A stretch of DNA of 64,000 bases from Cryobacterium shii (GTDB taxonomy: Bacteria > Actinomycetota > Actinomycetes > Actinomycetales > Microbacteriaceae), in contig NZ_SOFY01000021.1 in the NCBI RefSeq assembly GCF_004402595.1, positions 1,235 through 65,234 on the forward strand. The letters are read 5' to 3'. The translations under genes and the position numbers were made by a program. Shown here piece after piece: positions 44,644-53,153 of this stretch. The notes under the pieces are model-generated. The model had not been told where the DNA came from. It searched no databases and saw only the letters and a list, made by a program, of their open reading frames with translations. Every line of letters begins with the position of its first letter. Position 1 is the stretch's first letter.

Positions 44644-45843
44644 ATGGCAACCGGCGCGTTCGCCAGCGCGGGGGCCGACCTGGAGCTGGTGGGCATCCAG
44701 AAGCGTTTCCCCGGCTTCACCGCGATCGAGCACCTCGACCTGAAGATTCCCGCGGGGTCGTTCTTCGCCCTGCTCGGCCCGTCGGGTTGCGGCAAGACCA
44801 CCACCCTGCGCCTTGTCGCCGGGCTGGAGGAGCCGACGGCCGGACGGATCCTGATCGGCGGCACGGATGTCACGCACCAGAAGACGTTCCAGCGCCCGGT
44901 GAACACGGTGTTCCAGAGCTACGCCCTCTTCCCGCACATGACGGTGCTGGAGAACGTGGCGTTCGGGCTGCGCCGGCGCCGCATCGACGACCCGGTCGCC
45001 AAAGCCCATGAGGCGCTCCGCCTGGTGGAGCTGGACCACCTGGCGTCGCGCAAACCGCAGCAGCTGTCCGGTGGGCAGCAGCAGCGGGTGGCCCTGGCCC
45101 GGGCGATCGTCAACCGGCCGGCCCTGCTGCTGCTCGACGAGCCGCTCGGTGCCCTCGACCTCAAGCTCCGGCGCCAGATGCAGCTCGAGTTGAAGACCAT
45201 CCAGGAGGAGGTCGGTCTCACCTTCCTGCACGTCACCCACGACCAGGAGGAGGCCATGACCATGGCCGACACCGTCGCGGTCATGAACAAGGGCCGGATC
45301 GAGCAGATGGGCGCCCCCGAAGAGCTCTACGAACTGCCGAGAACGGCGTTCGTCGCCAACTTCCTCGGCCAGTCGAACCTGTTCACCGGCCCGGTGGTCG
45401 GCAGCACCAGCGAGGCGATCTCCGTGGACGTGGCCGGGCAGCGGGTCGTGGTCCCGGCCGCCCGGGCGCACCGGCACGCCGGGGAGGTGACCGTCGGGGT
45501 GCGCCCCGAGAAGCTGAGCCTGCACGTCGAGGCACCCGCGGACGACGTCAACCGCAACATCGTGGGCCCCGGCCGGGTGGTGGACGTCTCGTTCAGCGGG
45601 GTGAGCACCCAGTATCTGGTCGAGGTGCCCGGCCTCGGCACCCTCGTCGTCTTCGCCCAGAACATGGCCTTCGGCCCGGTCGCCGGTGAGGGCGACGAGG
45701 TCTGGATGAGCTGGAACATCGAGCACGGCTTCGGACTCGACGACGACCCGTCGGACGAACCCCGTTTCGAGGCCGACACCTCCACCCGCAGCATCGCCAC
45801 CCAGAAACGCGATTCCCTCCTCTCGGAGCTCGGGGGGGCCTAG
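44644..45843 (+). CDS. potA: Spermidine/putrescine ABC transporter ATP-binding protein
   Basis: A 399-residue ATPase with Walker A GPSGCGKTT, VFQSYALFPHMTV, signature [14 protein letters not shown], Walker B LLLLDEPLGALDLK and VTHDQEEAM. A C-terminal TOBE regulatory domain (about 245-365) contains GVRPEKL. The Leu-Asp-Leu-Lys wording and the TOBE domain are typical of the PotA/carbohydrate-uptake group. The ATG lies 2 bp after the potD stop. The acidic tail after the TOBE domain (SDEPRFEADTS) is unusual for the family and has no obvious role. Confidence 0.94.
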   Translation: MATGAFASAGADLELVGIQKRFPGFTAIEHLDLKIPAGSFFALLGPSGCGKTTTLRLVAGLEEPTAGRILIGGTDVTHQKTFQRPVNTVFQSYALFPHMTVLENVAFGLRRRRIDDPVAKAHEALRLVELDHLASRKPQQLSGGQQQRVALARAIVNRPALLLLDEPLGALDLKLRRQMQLELKTIQEEVGLTFLHVTHDQEEAMTMADTVAVMNKGRIEQMGAPEELYELPRTAFVANFLGQSNLFTGPVVGSTSEAISVDVAGQRVVVPAARAHRHAGEVTVGVRPEKLSLHVEAPADDVNRNIVGPGRVVDVSFSGVSTQYLVEVPGLGTLVVFAQNMAFGPVAGEGDEVWMSWNIEHGFGLDDDPSDEPRFEADTSTRSIATQKRDSLLSELGGA

Positions 45844-46755
45844 ATGGCATTCGCGGCCTTTGCCACCACCACCGCGCCCGAGCCGGCGGCTCGGCGCAGG
45901 AGCCCGATCGCCCTGCTCCTGCTGCTTCCGGGCATCCTGTACCTGGTCCTGTTCTTCCTCGCGCCGCTGGTGTCGCTGCTGCTGACGTCCTTCCAGAAGC
46001 CGACCGAGTTCGGCGACATCGGCCAGTTCGACTACGCCTTCAGGTGGGAGAACTACGTCGACGTGGTCCAGGCGTATTGGCCGCACATCGTGCGTTCGTT
46101 CGGCTATGCGCTGATCGCCACCGTCCTGGCCCTGCTGTTCAGCTACCCGCTGGCCTATTTCATCGGGGTGAAGGCCCGGAAATGGCCGCTGCTGCAGAGC
46201 CTCATGCTCGTGCTGGTGATCGCTCCGTTCTTCATCAGCTTCCTGCTCCGCACCCTGGCCTGGAAGCAGATCCTGTCCGACGAGTCGTTCATCATGACCT
46301 CGCTCAAGGCGCTGTCCCTGATGCCCACGGATGCCCATTTCACCGGCACCCCGATCGCCGTGATCTTCGGGATCACCTACAACTTCATCCCGTTCATGAC
46401 CCTGCCGCTGTACACGACGCTCGAGCGGCTCGACCTGCGATACCTCGAAGCGGGCAGCGACCTGTACGCGCATCCGTTCGAGGTGTTCCGCAAGATCACC
46501 ATCCCGCTGTCGATGCCGGGGATCGTGGCGGGGACGCTGCTCACGTTCATCCCGGCGGCCGGTGACTACATCAACGCGAGCCGGGACTTTCTCGGCGGAC
46601 CGGACACCCAGATGATGGGGAATGTGATCGAGGCCAACTTCCTCGTTCTCCAGAACTTCCCGGCGGCGGCGGCGCTGTCGATCATCCTGATGTCGGTGAT
46701 CCTGATCGTCGTGGGCATCTATGTGAAGCGCGCGGGCACGGAGGAACTGCTGTGA
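45844..46755 (+). CDS. potB: Spermidine/putrescine ABC transporter permease 1
   Basis: A 303-residue membrane protein with six helices, the first being SPIALLLLLPGILYLVLFFL. The EAA coupling loop reads LRYLEAGSDLYAHPFEVFRKITIPLSMPG. The long external loop before helix 2 is common in PotB-type permeases. The ATG starts directly after the potA stop codon with no gap. Its own TGA overlaps the GTG of potC (GTGA), so the two permease subunits are made in step and should form the heterodimeric channel. Confidence 0.93.
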   Translation: MAFAAFATTTAPEPAARRRSPIALLLLLPGILYLVLFFLAPLVSLLLTSFQKPTEFGDIGQFDYAFRWENYVDVVQAYWPHIVRSFGYALIATVLALLFSYPLAYFIGVKARKWPLLQSLMLVLVIAPFFISFLLRTLAWKQILSDESFIMTSLKALSLMPTDAHFTGTPIAVIFGITYNFIPFMTLPLYTTLERLDLRYLEAGSDLYAHPFEVFRKITIPLSMPGIVAGTLLTFIPAAGDYINASRDFLGGPDTQMMGNVIEANFLVLQNFPAAAALSIILMSVILIVVGIYVKRAGTEELL

Positions 46756-47558
46756 AGATCTCACTGGGCAAATGGCTGCTCCCGCTGTACACGGTTCTGG
46801 CGCTGACCTTCCTGATGGTGCCGATCGTGTACACCTTCGTCTTCTCGTTCAACGACTCGCTCAAGTCGAACATCACCTGGCGCGGGTTCACCTTCGACAA
46901 GTGGCTCAACGTCTGCGCCGTGCAGAACGGCGCCGTCTGCGAGGCGTTCGCGAACAGCATCATCATCGGCGTCGTGGCGACCATCGTGGCCACCGCCCTT
47001 GGCACCATGATCGCGATCGCGATCGTGCGGTACCGGTTCAAGTTCCGGTCGCAGACCAGCCTGTTCCTGTTCCTGCCGATGGCCACGCCGGAGGTCGTGC
47101 TCGGTGCCGGGCTCGCCGCGCAGTTCCTGTCGATCGGGGTGCCGAAGGACATGCTCACGATCATCCTGGCCCACATCATGTTCTGCATCAGCTTCGTGGT
47201 GGTGACCGTCAAGGCGCGCGTCTCCAGCCTGGACCCGGCGCTGGAAGAGGCGGGGCGCGATCTCTACGGCTCGCCGACGCAGGTGTTCATGCGAATCACG
47301 TTCCCCCTGCTGCTGCCCGGGATCCTGGCCGCCGCACTGCTGTCCTTCGCGCTGAGCTTCGACGACTTCATCATCACGAACTTCAACTCCGGCGCCGTGA
47401 CGACCTTCCCGAAGTACATCTACGTGTCCGCCGCCCGGGGGATCCCGGCCGAGGCGAACGTGATCGCATCCGCGGTGTTCATTTTCGCCCTGGTCATCGT
47501 GGTCACCACGCAGGTGTCCCAGGCGGCGCGGGCGAAGCGGCTGGCCAAGCAGGCCTGA
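46752..47558 (+). CDS. potC: Spermidine/putrescine ABC transporter permease 2
   Basis: A 268-residue permease with six helices and the EAA loop LDPALEEAGRDLYGSPTQVFMRITFPLLLPG. PotC hallmarks include the N-terminal VPIVYTFVFSFNDS and the LSFDDFIITNF segment near the C-terminus. A Cys-containing insertion (VCAVQNGAVCEAF) in the first outer loop may form a disulfide. The gene closes the potDABC operon and is followed by a clear hairpin terminator. The GTG start overlaps the potB stop. Confidence 0.93.
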   Translation: MKISLGKWLLPLYTVLALTFLMVPIVYTFVFSFNDSLKSNITWRGFTFDKWLNVCAVQNGAVCEAFANSIIIGVVATIVATALGTMIAIAIVRYRFKFRSQTSLFLFLPMATPEVVLGAGLAAQFLSIGVPKDMLTIILAHIMFCISFVVVTVKARVSSLDPALEEAGRDLYGSPTQVFMRITFPLLLPGILAAALLSFALSFDDFIITNFNSGAVTTFPKYIYVSAARGIPAEANVIASAVFIFALVIVVTTQVSQAARAKRLAKQA

Positions 47559-47565
47559 CGCAGCG

Positions 47566-47607
47566 AACCCGACCGGCCCCGACGAAAACGCCGGGTCCGG
47601 TCGGGTT
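47566..47607 (+). terminator. Hairpin terminator after potDABC
   Basis: AACCCGACCGG (47566-47576) pairs with CCGGTCGGGTT (47597-47607), and TTT follows. It lies 8 bp after the potC stop and before the convergent asparaginase gene. The 11-bp stem with a GC-rich core and short T-run fits an intrinsic terminator. Confidence 0.8.
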
Positions 47608-47633
47608 TCAGCTGTGGTCGCGCACGGGGGCGG

Positions 47634-48659
47634 CTAGATGTAGCTGGCGCTGACCTGGCCGACCGGCCGGCCTCCGCCGTACACGGTGAGGCCGAGGTCC
47701 GGCAGGATGGCCTCCACGTCGGTGTGCGCGATCGCGCCGGCATCCGCCAACAGGCGCAGGGCGACGATGGTCGCGGCCCTCAGGTTGCCGTCCAGCATCT
47801 TGAGGGCGACGGTGACGCCGTTGGCGGCCGAGGCCACCATGATCCCTTCGGCGCCGGTCTTGATGAACAGGCCCAGACGCTCGATCACGATCGTGTCCGG
47901 CAGACCGGGTCCGGCCACGACCCAACCATGCTGGCGCACGGCCTCGGCCAGGAAACCGGCTTCGCGGTAGATCGCGAACGGGGAGTTGGACTTGGACGTT
48001 GCGATGCGGGCGATGCCGCGGGCCAGGGCGGTCAGCGACAGGGCGTGCACGGGCGCGCCGCAGCCGTCGATGCCGGTGGCGGAGGGGCGCTCACCGGTGA
48101 ACCGCTCGACGACGTCGAGGATTCTCTTCTGCAGCGGATGCTCCGGCTCGAGGTAGCCGGACAGGGCCCAGCCGTTCTGCTTGCAGGCCACGAGCATGGC
48201 CGCGTGCTTGCCAGAGCACTCCATGTAGACCGGGGCCTTGCCGGCGCCCAGGCGCACCAGGGCGTCGCGCGTGGCGGAATCGTTCGGCCAGGCGGCCGGG
48301 CAGGCTAGCGCCGTCTCGGGGATCCCCGCGCGGGACAGCAGGGCGCGCACGAGATCCGCGTGCCGCTGTGTGCCGCTGTGGCTCGATGTCGCGATCGCGG
48401 CGTCCTCGCCTCGCAGCGTGACCCCGCTGGCCATCACGGCGATGGCCTGGAACGGCTTCATCGACGAGCGCGGGAAAACCGGGCTCGTGACGTCGCCGAG
48501 GGCGCGGAGGACCGCGCCCTCGCTGGTCAGGACGACCGCCGACCCGGCGTGCCGGGACTCGATGAAGCCGTTGCGTTCGATCGTCGCCAGTTCGACCGCG
48601 TCGCCGACCGTGAAGGTGTGGGCGGGGGCGTCGGTGAGTGAGTCGTGTGTGAGGTGCAC
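47634..48659 (-). CDS. Asparaginase (L-asparaginase II family, PF06089 type)
   Basis: A 341-residue protein of the Rhizobium-type/actinobacterial asparaginase family, unrelated to E. coli AnsB. Recognisable segments are ATIERNGFIESRHAGSAVVL at the N-terminus, SSMKPFQAIAVM, ATSSHSGTQRH, MECSGKHAAMLVAC and IDGCGAPVHALSL. The conserved Ser, Lys and Cys in the SSMKPFQ and CSGKH motifs are thought to form the active site with zinc. It releases ammonia and aspartate from asparagine. The GTG at 48659 is 12 bp after the gabT stop, so both are cotranscribed. It has no signal peptide. Confidence 0.88.
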   Translation of the reverse strand: MHLTHDSLTDAPAHTFTVGDAVELATIERNGFIESRHAGSAVVLTSEGAVLRALGDVTSPVFPRSSMKPFQAIAVMASGVTLRGEDAAIATSSHSGTQRHADLVRALLSRAGIPETALACPAAWPNDSATRDALVRLGAGKAPVYMECSGKHAAMLVACKQNGWALSGYLEPEHPLQKRILDVVERFTGERPSATGIDGCGAPVHALSLTALARGIARIATSKSNSPFAIYREAGFLAEAVRQHGWVVAGPGLPDTIVIERLGLFIKTGAEGIMVASAANGVTVALKMLDGNLRAATIVALRLLADAGAIAHTDVEAILPDLGLTVYGGGRPVGQVSASYI

Positions 48660-48671
48660 GGGTGCGAACGC

Positions 48672-50054
48672 CTAGAGCGCGGCGATCGCGTCGTCGATGA
48701 CCGCGAGGGCATCGGCGAGGAGGGCGTCGGTCACGGCGAGGCTGGGCAGGAAGCGCAGCACGTTGCCGTAGGTTCCGGCGGTGAGCAGCAGCACACCGTG
48801 CTGAGCGGCGTAGGTGGCAATGGACGACACGGCGGCGGCGTTCGGCGCCTTGGTGGTGTCGCCGGTACCCGGCTGCACCAGTTCGATGGCGATCATGGCG
48901 CCGCGGCCACGGATGTCGCCGATGATGTCGTACTTGTCCTTCAACGCCCCGAGACCGGCGCGCAGCGTGTTCTCGATCCGCACGCCCTCGGCCAGGAGGT
49001 CGTTGCGTTCGATCGACTCGAAGACGGCGATCGCGGCCGCGCAGGAGACCGGGTTTCCGCCGAAGGTTCCGCCGAGCCCGCCGGGCTGGGAGCCGTCCAT
49101 GATCTCGGCGCGACCGGTGACGGCGGCCAGCGGCATTCCGCCGGCGATGCCCTTCGCGGTGAGTACGAGGTCGGGGGTCCAGCCGAAGTGCTCGCTGGCG
49201 TAGTACTTGCCGGTGCGGGCCATGCCGCTCTGGATCTCGTCGGCGATCATGACGACCCCGTTGGCCGTGCACCAGGTCTGCAGAGCGGTGAAGAAGCCCT
49301 CGGCCGGAACCATGAAGCCGCCCTCACCCTGGATGGGCTCGACCACCAGGCAGGCCAGGTCGCTGGCGCCAACGACCTTCTCCAGGTACGCGATCGTGCG
49401 CGCCGCGGCATCCGCGCCACTGAGTCCGTCGTGATAGGGGTAGGAGCTGGGGGCGTGGTAGACGTCGCTGGCGAGGGGGCCGTAGCCGGTGGCGTAGGGC
49501 ATGGCCTTGTAGTTCATGGCCATGGTCAGCACGGTGCGGCCGTGGTAGGCGTGGTCCAGTACGGCCACGGCGCGGCGGCCGGTGTACTTGCGGGCGATCT
49601 TGACGCCGTTTTCGACGGCTTCGGCGCCCGAGTTGATCAGCACCGATTTCTTCGGGAAATCGCCGGGGGTGTGCTCGGCGAGCAGCTCGCAGACGCGCAC
49701 ATACTCCTCGTAGGGCGTGATGGTGAAGAGGGTGTGGATAAAGTCCTGGGTCTGGGCGACGGCGGCCGCGACGACGCTGGTCTCGGTGTGGCCGATCGTG
49801 GTCACGCCGATGCCGGCGCCGAGGTCGATGAACTGGTTGCCGTCGACGTCGACGAGGATCGCGCCGTTGGCCTGGGCGATGTAGACGGGCAGGGCGCTGG
49901 CGACGCCGCCGGACACGGTGGCCAGTCGGCGCTTCTGCAGGTCGGCCGATTTCGGGCCCGGAACCGCGGTCACGATCCTGCGTTCCTGCGTCACCGTGTA
50001 AACCGGTGCGGCGGGGGTGGACGGGGTGGTCGAAGGCGTCATCGTGTCAGTCAT
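48672..50054 (-). CDS. gabT: 4-aminobutyrate aminotransferase (copy 1)
   Basis: A 460-residue class III aminotransferase. It carries VLINSGAEAVENGVKIARKYTGR, the YHGRT motif, VEPIQGEGGF, VMIADEIQSGMARTG and the Schiff-base lysine in LTAKGIAGGMPL. The opening 'TAVPGPKSADLQKRR' is typical of actinobacterial GabT. It transfers the amino group of GABA to 2-oxoglutarate, giving succinate semialdehyde. ATG 50054 begins a poorly conserved Thr/Pro-rich lead, so an internal start cannot be excluded. It is upstream of the asparaginase gene in one transcript. No succinate-semialdehyde dehydrogenase gene is in the window. Confidence 0.92.
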   Translation of the reverse strand: MTDTMTPSTTPSTPAAPVYTVTQERRIVTAVPGPKSADLQKRRLATVSGGVASALPVYIAQANGAILVDVDGNQFIDLGAGIGVTTIGHTETSVVAAAVAQTQDFIHTLFTITPYEEYVRVCELLAEHTPGDFPKKSVLINSGAEAVENGVKIARKYTGRRAVAVLDHAYHGRTVLTMAMNYKAMPYATGYGPLASDVYHAPSSYPYHDGLSGADAAARTIAYLEKVVGASDLACLVVEPIQGEGGFMVPAEGFFTALQTWCTANGVVMIADEIQSGMARTGKYYASEHFGWTPDLVLTAKGIAGGMPLAAVTGRAEIMDGSQPGGLGGTFGGNPVSCAAAIAVFESIERNDLLAEGVRIENTLRAGLGALKDKYDIIGDIRGRGAMIAIELVQPGTGDTTKAPNAAAVSSIATYAAQHGVLLLTAGTYGNVLRFLPSLAVTDALLADALAVIDDAIAAL

Positions 50055-50158
50055 GGTGTGACCAGTTTACCGATCCGGTCCACGCCCGGCGCGGCGTTTT
50101 GCTGCGAGAATCGGTTCCCAGGGCTTGAGGTCTGCTTCAGAATCCAAAAGGAGGCGCC

Positions 50159-50635
50159 GTGATCGGTGCACATCGCTACGCCGTGAGTGTCGCCTGGACC
50201 GGCAACCGGGGCACCGGCACCAGCGGCTATCGCGACTACGGCCGGGAACACCTGATCGAGGCGGCCGGCAAGGAGCCGATCAGCGCATCGGCCGACCGCA
50301 GCTTCCATGGGAACGCAGACCGGTGGAATCCGGAGGAACTGCTGCTCGCGGCCCTGAGCGAGTGCCACCTGCTGTCGTTCCTGCACGTGGCGGTCCGGTA
50401 CGGCGTCACCGTTGTCGCCTACACGGATGACGCGGTCGGCTCGATGGTGCAGACCCCGGATGGCGGCGGCCGCTTCACCGAGGCGATCCTCCGCCCGCAG
50501 GTGACGGTTTCCGATCCCGGCCAGTTGGAACTCGCCCAGTCCCTGCACGCCGAGGCGGCGCGCCTGTGCTTCATCGGCGCATCCGTAAACTTCCCGGTCA
50601 CGCACCAACCGGTCACGGTAGCCGTCACCCACTAA
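50159..50635 (+). CDS. OsmC-family peroxide-detoxifying protein
   Basis: A 158-residue protein of the OsmC/Ohr fold. The two reactive cysteines are in ALSECHLLSFL (first half) and RLCFIGASVNFPV (second half), with a Glu-rich context (WNPEELLLAAL) just before the first. Such proteins are small homodimers that reduce organic hydroperoxides using lipoylated or other dithiol partners. A strong AAAAGGAGGCGCC precedes the GTG start at 50159, the best ribosome-binding site in this region. It stands alone, divergent from gabT copy 1 and convergent with gabT copy 2, so its role in that pathway is doubtful. Confidence 0.9.
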   Translation: MIGAHRYAVSVAWTGNRGTGTSGYRDYGREHLIEAAGKEPISASADRSFHGNADRWNPEELLLAALSECHLLSFLHVAVRYGVTVVAYTDDAVGSMVQTPDGGGRFTEAILRPQVTVSDPGQLELAQSLHAEAARLCFIGASVNFPVTHQPVTVAVTH

Positions 50636-50681
50636 GCCACCACGCGCCCACCACCCGCCCACCAAGCGCCGAGCCACCACC

Positions 50682-50744
50682 CGCCGAGCCGTGAGCTTGA
50701 CTCCCATTTTTTCAAGAAAATGGGGCGAAACTCACGGCTCGGCG
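50682..50744. repeat. 63-bp nested palindromic element, copy 2 (inverted)
   Basis: The outer 14-bp stem is CGCCGAGCCGTGAG (50682-50695) and its complement (50731-50744). The inner perfect 8-bp stem is CCCATTTT (50703-50710) / AAAATGGG (50717-50724) with a 6-base loop. The reverse complement aligns with copy 1 at 5607-5669, sharing the CCGTGAGTT-N-CGCCCC stretch. It lies between the convergent OsmC and gabT genes, as copy 1 also lies between convergent genes. Confidence 0.8.
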
Positions 50745-50814
50745 AACGGATGCGACGGGGTGACGGGGTGACACGACCGGGAGAGGCGACCGGGGGAGGC
50801 CGCGCCGGAAGGGA

Positions 50815-52152
50815 CTACAGGCCGGACAGGGCGGCGAGGGTCTCCTCGATTACGGTGGCGGCGTCGTCGATCAGTTCCTCGGAGATGACGACTGACGGCA
50901 TGATGCGCAGCACGGAGTCCCAGCTGCCGGCATCCAGCACGATTACACCGTTGGTGGTGGCGTGCTTGATGATGGCGGTGAGTGCCTCGGGGTACGGCGT
51001 GGTCGTGCCGGGGTGCACGAGCTCCACGCCGAACATGGCGCCCTTACCGCGCACGTCGCCGACGACGGAGAACCGCTGGGGCCAGTCGCCGATGCGCGCC
51101 CAGAGCGCCTTCTCGACCCGCTGCGCCTCGCCGAGGAGGTCATCGCGCTCGATCAGGTCGAAGACCGCGAGGGCCGCCGCGGTGGAGACCGGGTTGCCGC
51201 CGAAGGTGCCGCCGATTCCGCCGGGCTGCACGGAATCCATGATATCGGCGCGGCCGGTGACCGCGGCCAGCGGGAATCCGCCGGCGATGCCCTTGGCCGT
51301 TGTGACCAGGTCGGGCACGACGCCGTGGTGCTCGATGGCGTACCAGGTGCCGGTGCGGGCGATGCCGGCCTGGATCTCGTCGGAGACGAAGACGATGCCG
51401 TTCTCTGTGCAGAATTCGCTCAGCCGCTTGAAGTAGCCGGGGGCGGGGATGACGATGCCGCCGTCGCCCTGGATCGGCTCGATGAAGAAGGCTGCGATCT
51501 CGGAGGCGCCGATGTGGGTGTTGATGTAGTCGATGGTCTTCTCGGCGGCTTCTTCACCGGTCAGGCCGTCTCGGTAGGGGTAGCTGGTCGGCACGCTGTA
51601 GATCTCGCCGGGGAAGGGTCCCATGCCGGCTCGTTCCGGCCAGGGGCGGTAGGTCATCGCCATGGTCAGGTTGGTGCGGCCGTGGAAGGCGTGGTCGAGC
51701 GCCACGATGGCGCGACGGCCGGTGAACTTGCGGGCGATCTTCACGGCGTTCTCGACGGCTTCGGCGCCGGTGTTCACCAGGACGGAGCGCTTCTCGAAGT
51801 CACCGGGGGTGATCTCGGCGAGCTTCTCGGCGACCGCTACGTAGTTCTCGTAGGGAGTGACTGTGAACAGGGTGTGCGTGAGCTTGGCGGCCTGCGCGGC
51901 GGCGGCCGCGGCCACGTCCTGGTTCGCGTGGCCGATGGTGGTCACGCCGATGCCGCAACCGAGGTCGATGATCTGGTTGCCGTCCACGTCAACGAGGATC
52001 GCGCCGGCTCCGTGATCCATGTAGATATTGACCAGCGTGCCGGCGCCGCGAGACACCGAGCGCAGGCGACGTTCCTGCAATTCGACCGATTTGGGGCCGG
52101 GGAGGGCCGTGACGAGTTTGCGTTTTTGGGGTACCGAATACTCTGCAGACAT
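50815..52152 (-). CDS. gabT: 4-aminobutyrate aminotransferase (copy 2)
   Basis: A 445-residue paralogue of the enzyme at 48672-50054, starting MSAEYSVPQKRKLVTALPGPKS. Motifs are VLVNTGAEAVENAVKIARKFTGR, FHGRT, IEPIQGDGGIVIP, VFVSDEIQAGIARTG and the Schiff-base lysine in TTAKGIAGGFPL. The differences from copy 1 are spread through the protein, so the duplication is old. Copy 2 may prefer GABA, 5-aminovalerate or another omega-amino acid. The ATG is preceded by CTGGAG. It is a single-gene unit, with the 63-bp palindrome at its 3' side. Confidence 0.92.
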   Translation of the reverse strand: MSAEYSVPQKRKLVTALPGPKSVELQERRLRSVSRGAGTLVNIYMDHGAGAILVDVDGNQIIDLGCGIGVTTIGHANQDVAAAAAAQAAKLTHTLFTVTPYENYVAVAEKLAEITPGDFEKRSVLVNTGAEAVENAVKIARKFTGRRAIVALDHAFHGRTNLTMAMTYRPWPERAGMGPFPGEIYSVPTSYPYRDGLTGEEAAEKTIDYINTHIGASEIAAFFIEPIQGDGGIVIPAPGYFKRLSEFCTENGIVFVSDEIQAGIARTGTWYAIEHHGVVPDLVTTAKGIAGGFPLAAVTGRADIMDSVQPGGIGGTFGGNPVSTAAALAVFDLIERDDLLGEAQRVEKALWARIGDWPQRFSVVGDVRGKGAMFGVELVHPGTTTPYPEALTAIIKHATTNGVIVLDAGSWDSVLRIMPSVVISEELIDDAATVIEETLAALSGL

Positions 52153-52235
52153 GACTCCAGCTTAGGTCGCGCCCATTTCCGCGGTGTTTCCGACCGGCCG
52201 GAGAGCGGCGAGACGGGCCCGGACGGCAGCCGGAG

Positions 52236-53042
52236 TCAGACGCGTTCGCGCGGGAAGACGCGGTCGGCGAGCTTCTGCAGCGTGCCGGACGGCGGCGATT
52301 CGTTGTACTTGCCGGCCAGTTCCTGATGGGACAGGGAGTGGATGGCGGCCATGACCTCGTCGGTCGCGGCGCGCCGGGCCTTGCCGGACTCGGGGGAGCC
52401 GTGGCGACGCAGGTCGAGGGGCTCGCCGAAGGCCACGGTGACCTTGCGGATGCGGGGAAACCTCGCCCCGACCGGCTGGATTTCCTGCGTGCCGATCAGC
52501 CCGACGGGCACGACGACCGCTCCGGTGGTGAGAGCCAGCCAGGCCACCCCCGTGCGCCCCTTGTACAGACGGCCGTCGAGAGACCGGGTCCCCTCCGGAT
52601 AGATCGCGAAGGCGCTGTCGGACTCCAGGATGCTGCGCCCGGCGTCCAGGGCATCCTGCGCCGCCTGCCCGGCCCCGCGCTCGACTCCGACCGCGCCGAT
52701 CGAGGTGAAGAAGGTGCGGCAGACCCAGCCCTTGAAACCCGTGCCGGTGAAATAGGTGGACTTGGCCAGGAACTGCACGCGCCGCGGCGCAGACAGCGGA
52801 ATCACGATGCTGTCGATGAAGGACAGGTGGTTGCTGGCGAGGATGACGGGACCGGTCCGGGGGATGTTCTCGCGCCCGGTGATGGTGGGACGGAAGACCA
52901 GCCGGGCGATCGGCGCCATGATGCCGTAGCCGAGGAAATAGACGAATCCGGGCCGTTTCGTGGCTTCCGGTTCATCGGCGACCGGTTCGACGTGAGGCTT
53001 GTCCTGGGGTTCGTCGTGAGCTTCGTCCTTGGCACCGGTCAT
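52236..53042 (-). CDS. plsC: 1-acyl-sn-glycerol-3-phosphate acyltransferase
   Basis: A 268-residue PlsC-family enzyme that adds the second acyl chain to lysophosphatidic acid in phospholipid synthesis. The catalytic motif is NHLSFIDS (His-x4-Asp), followed by the glycerophosphate-binding region with FLAKSTYF, YPEGTRS (motif III) and VPVGLIG (motif IV). A charged N-terminal extension of about 30 residues precedes the membrane-associating segment GFVYFLGYGIMAPIARLVF. The start at 53042 is the only Met before that segment. It is divergent from dxr, with 111 bp between them. Several plsC-like genes are usual in actinobacteria, so it may not be the sole one. Confidence 0.92.
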   Translation of the reverse strand: MTGAKDEAHDEPQDKPHVEPVADEPEATKRPGFVYFLGYGIMAPIARLVFRPTITGRENIPRTGPVILASNHLSFIDSIVIPLSAPRRVQFLAKSTYFTGTGFKGWVCRTFFTSIGAVGVERGAGQAAQDALDAGRSILESDSAFAIYPEGTRSLDGRLYKGRTGVAWLALTTGAVVVPVGLIGTQEIQPVGARFPRIRKVTVAFGEPLDLRRHGSPESGKARRAATDEVMAAIHSLSHQELAGKYNESPPSGTLQKLADRVFPRERV

Positions 53043-53153
53043 CCGACGACCCTACCGCCACGGTGCCGCCCGCCACGAAAGGACGGCGTCGCGCGCCCCG
53101 GCCGGGGGCCCGGGGCTCTGGGCGGACCGGGCTCCCGGACGTAACATGGAAAG

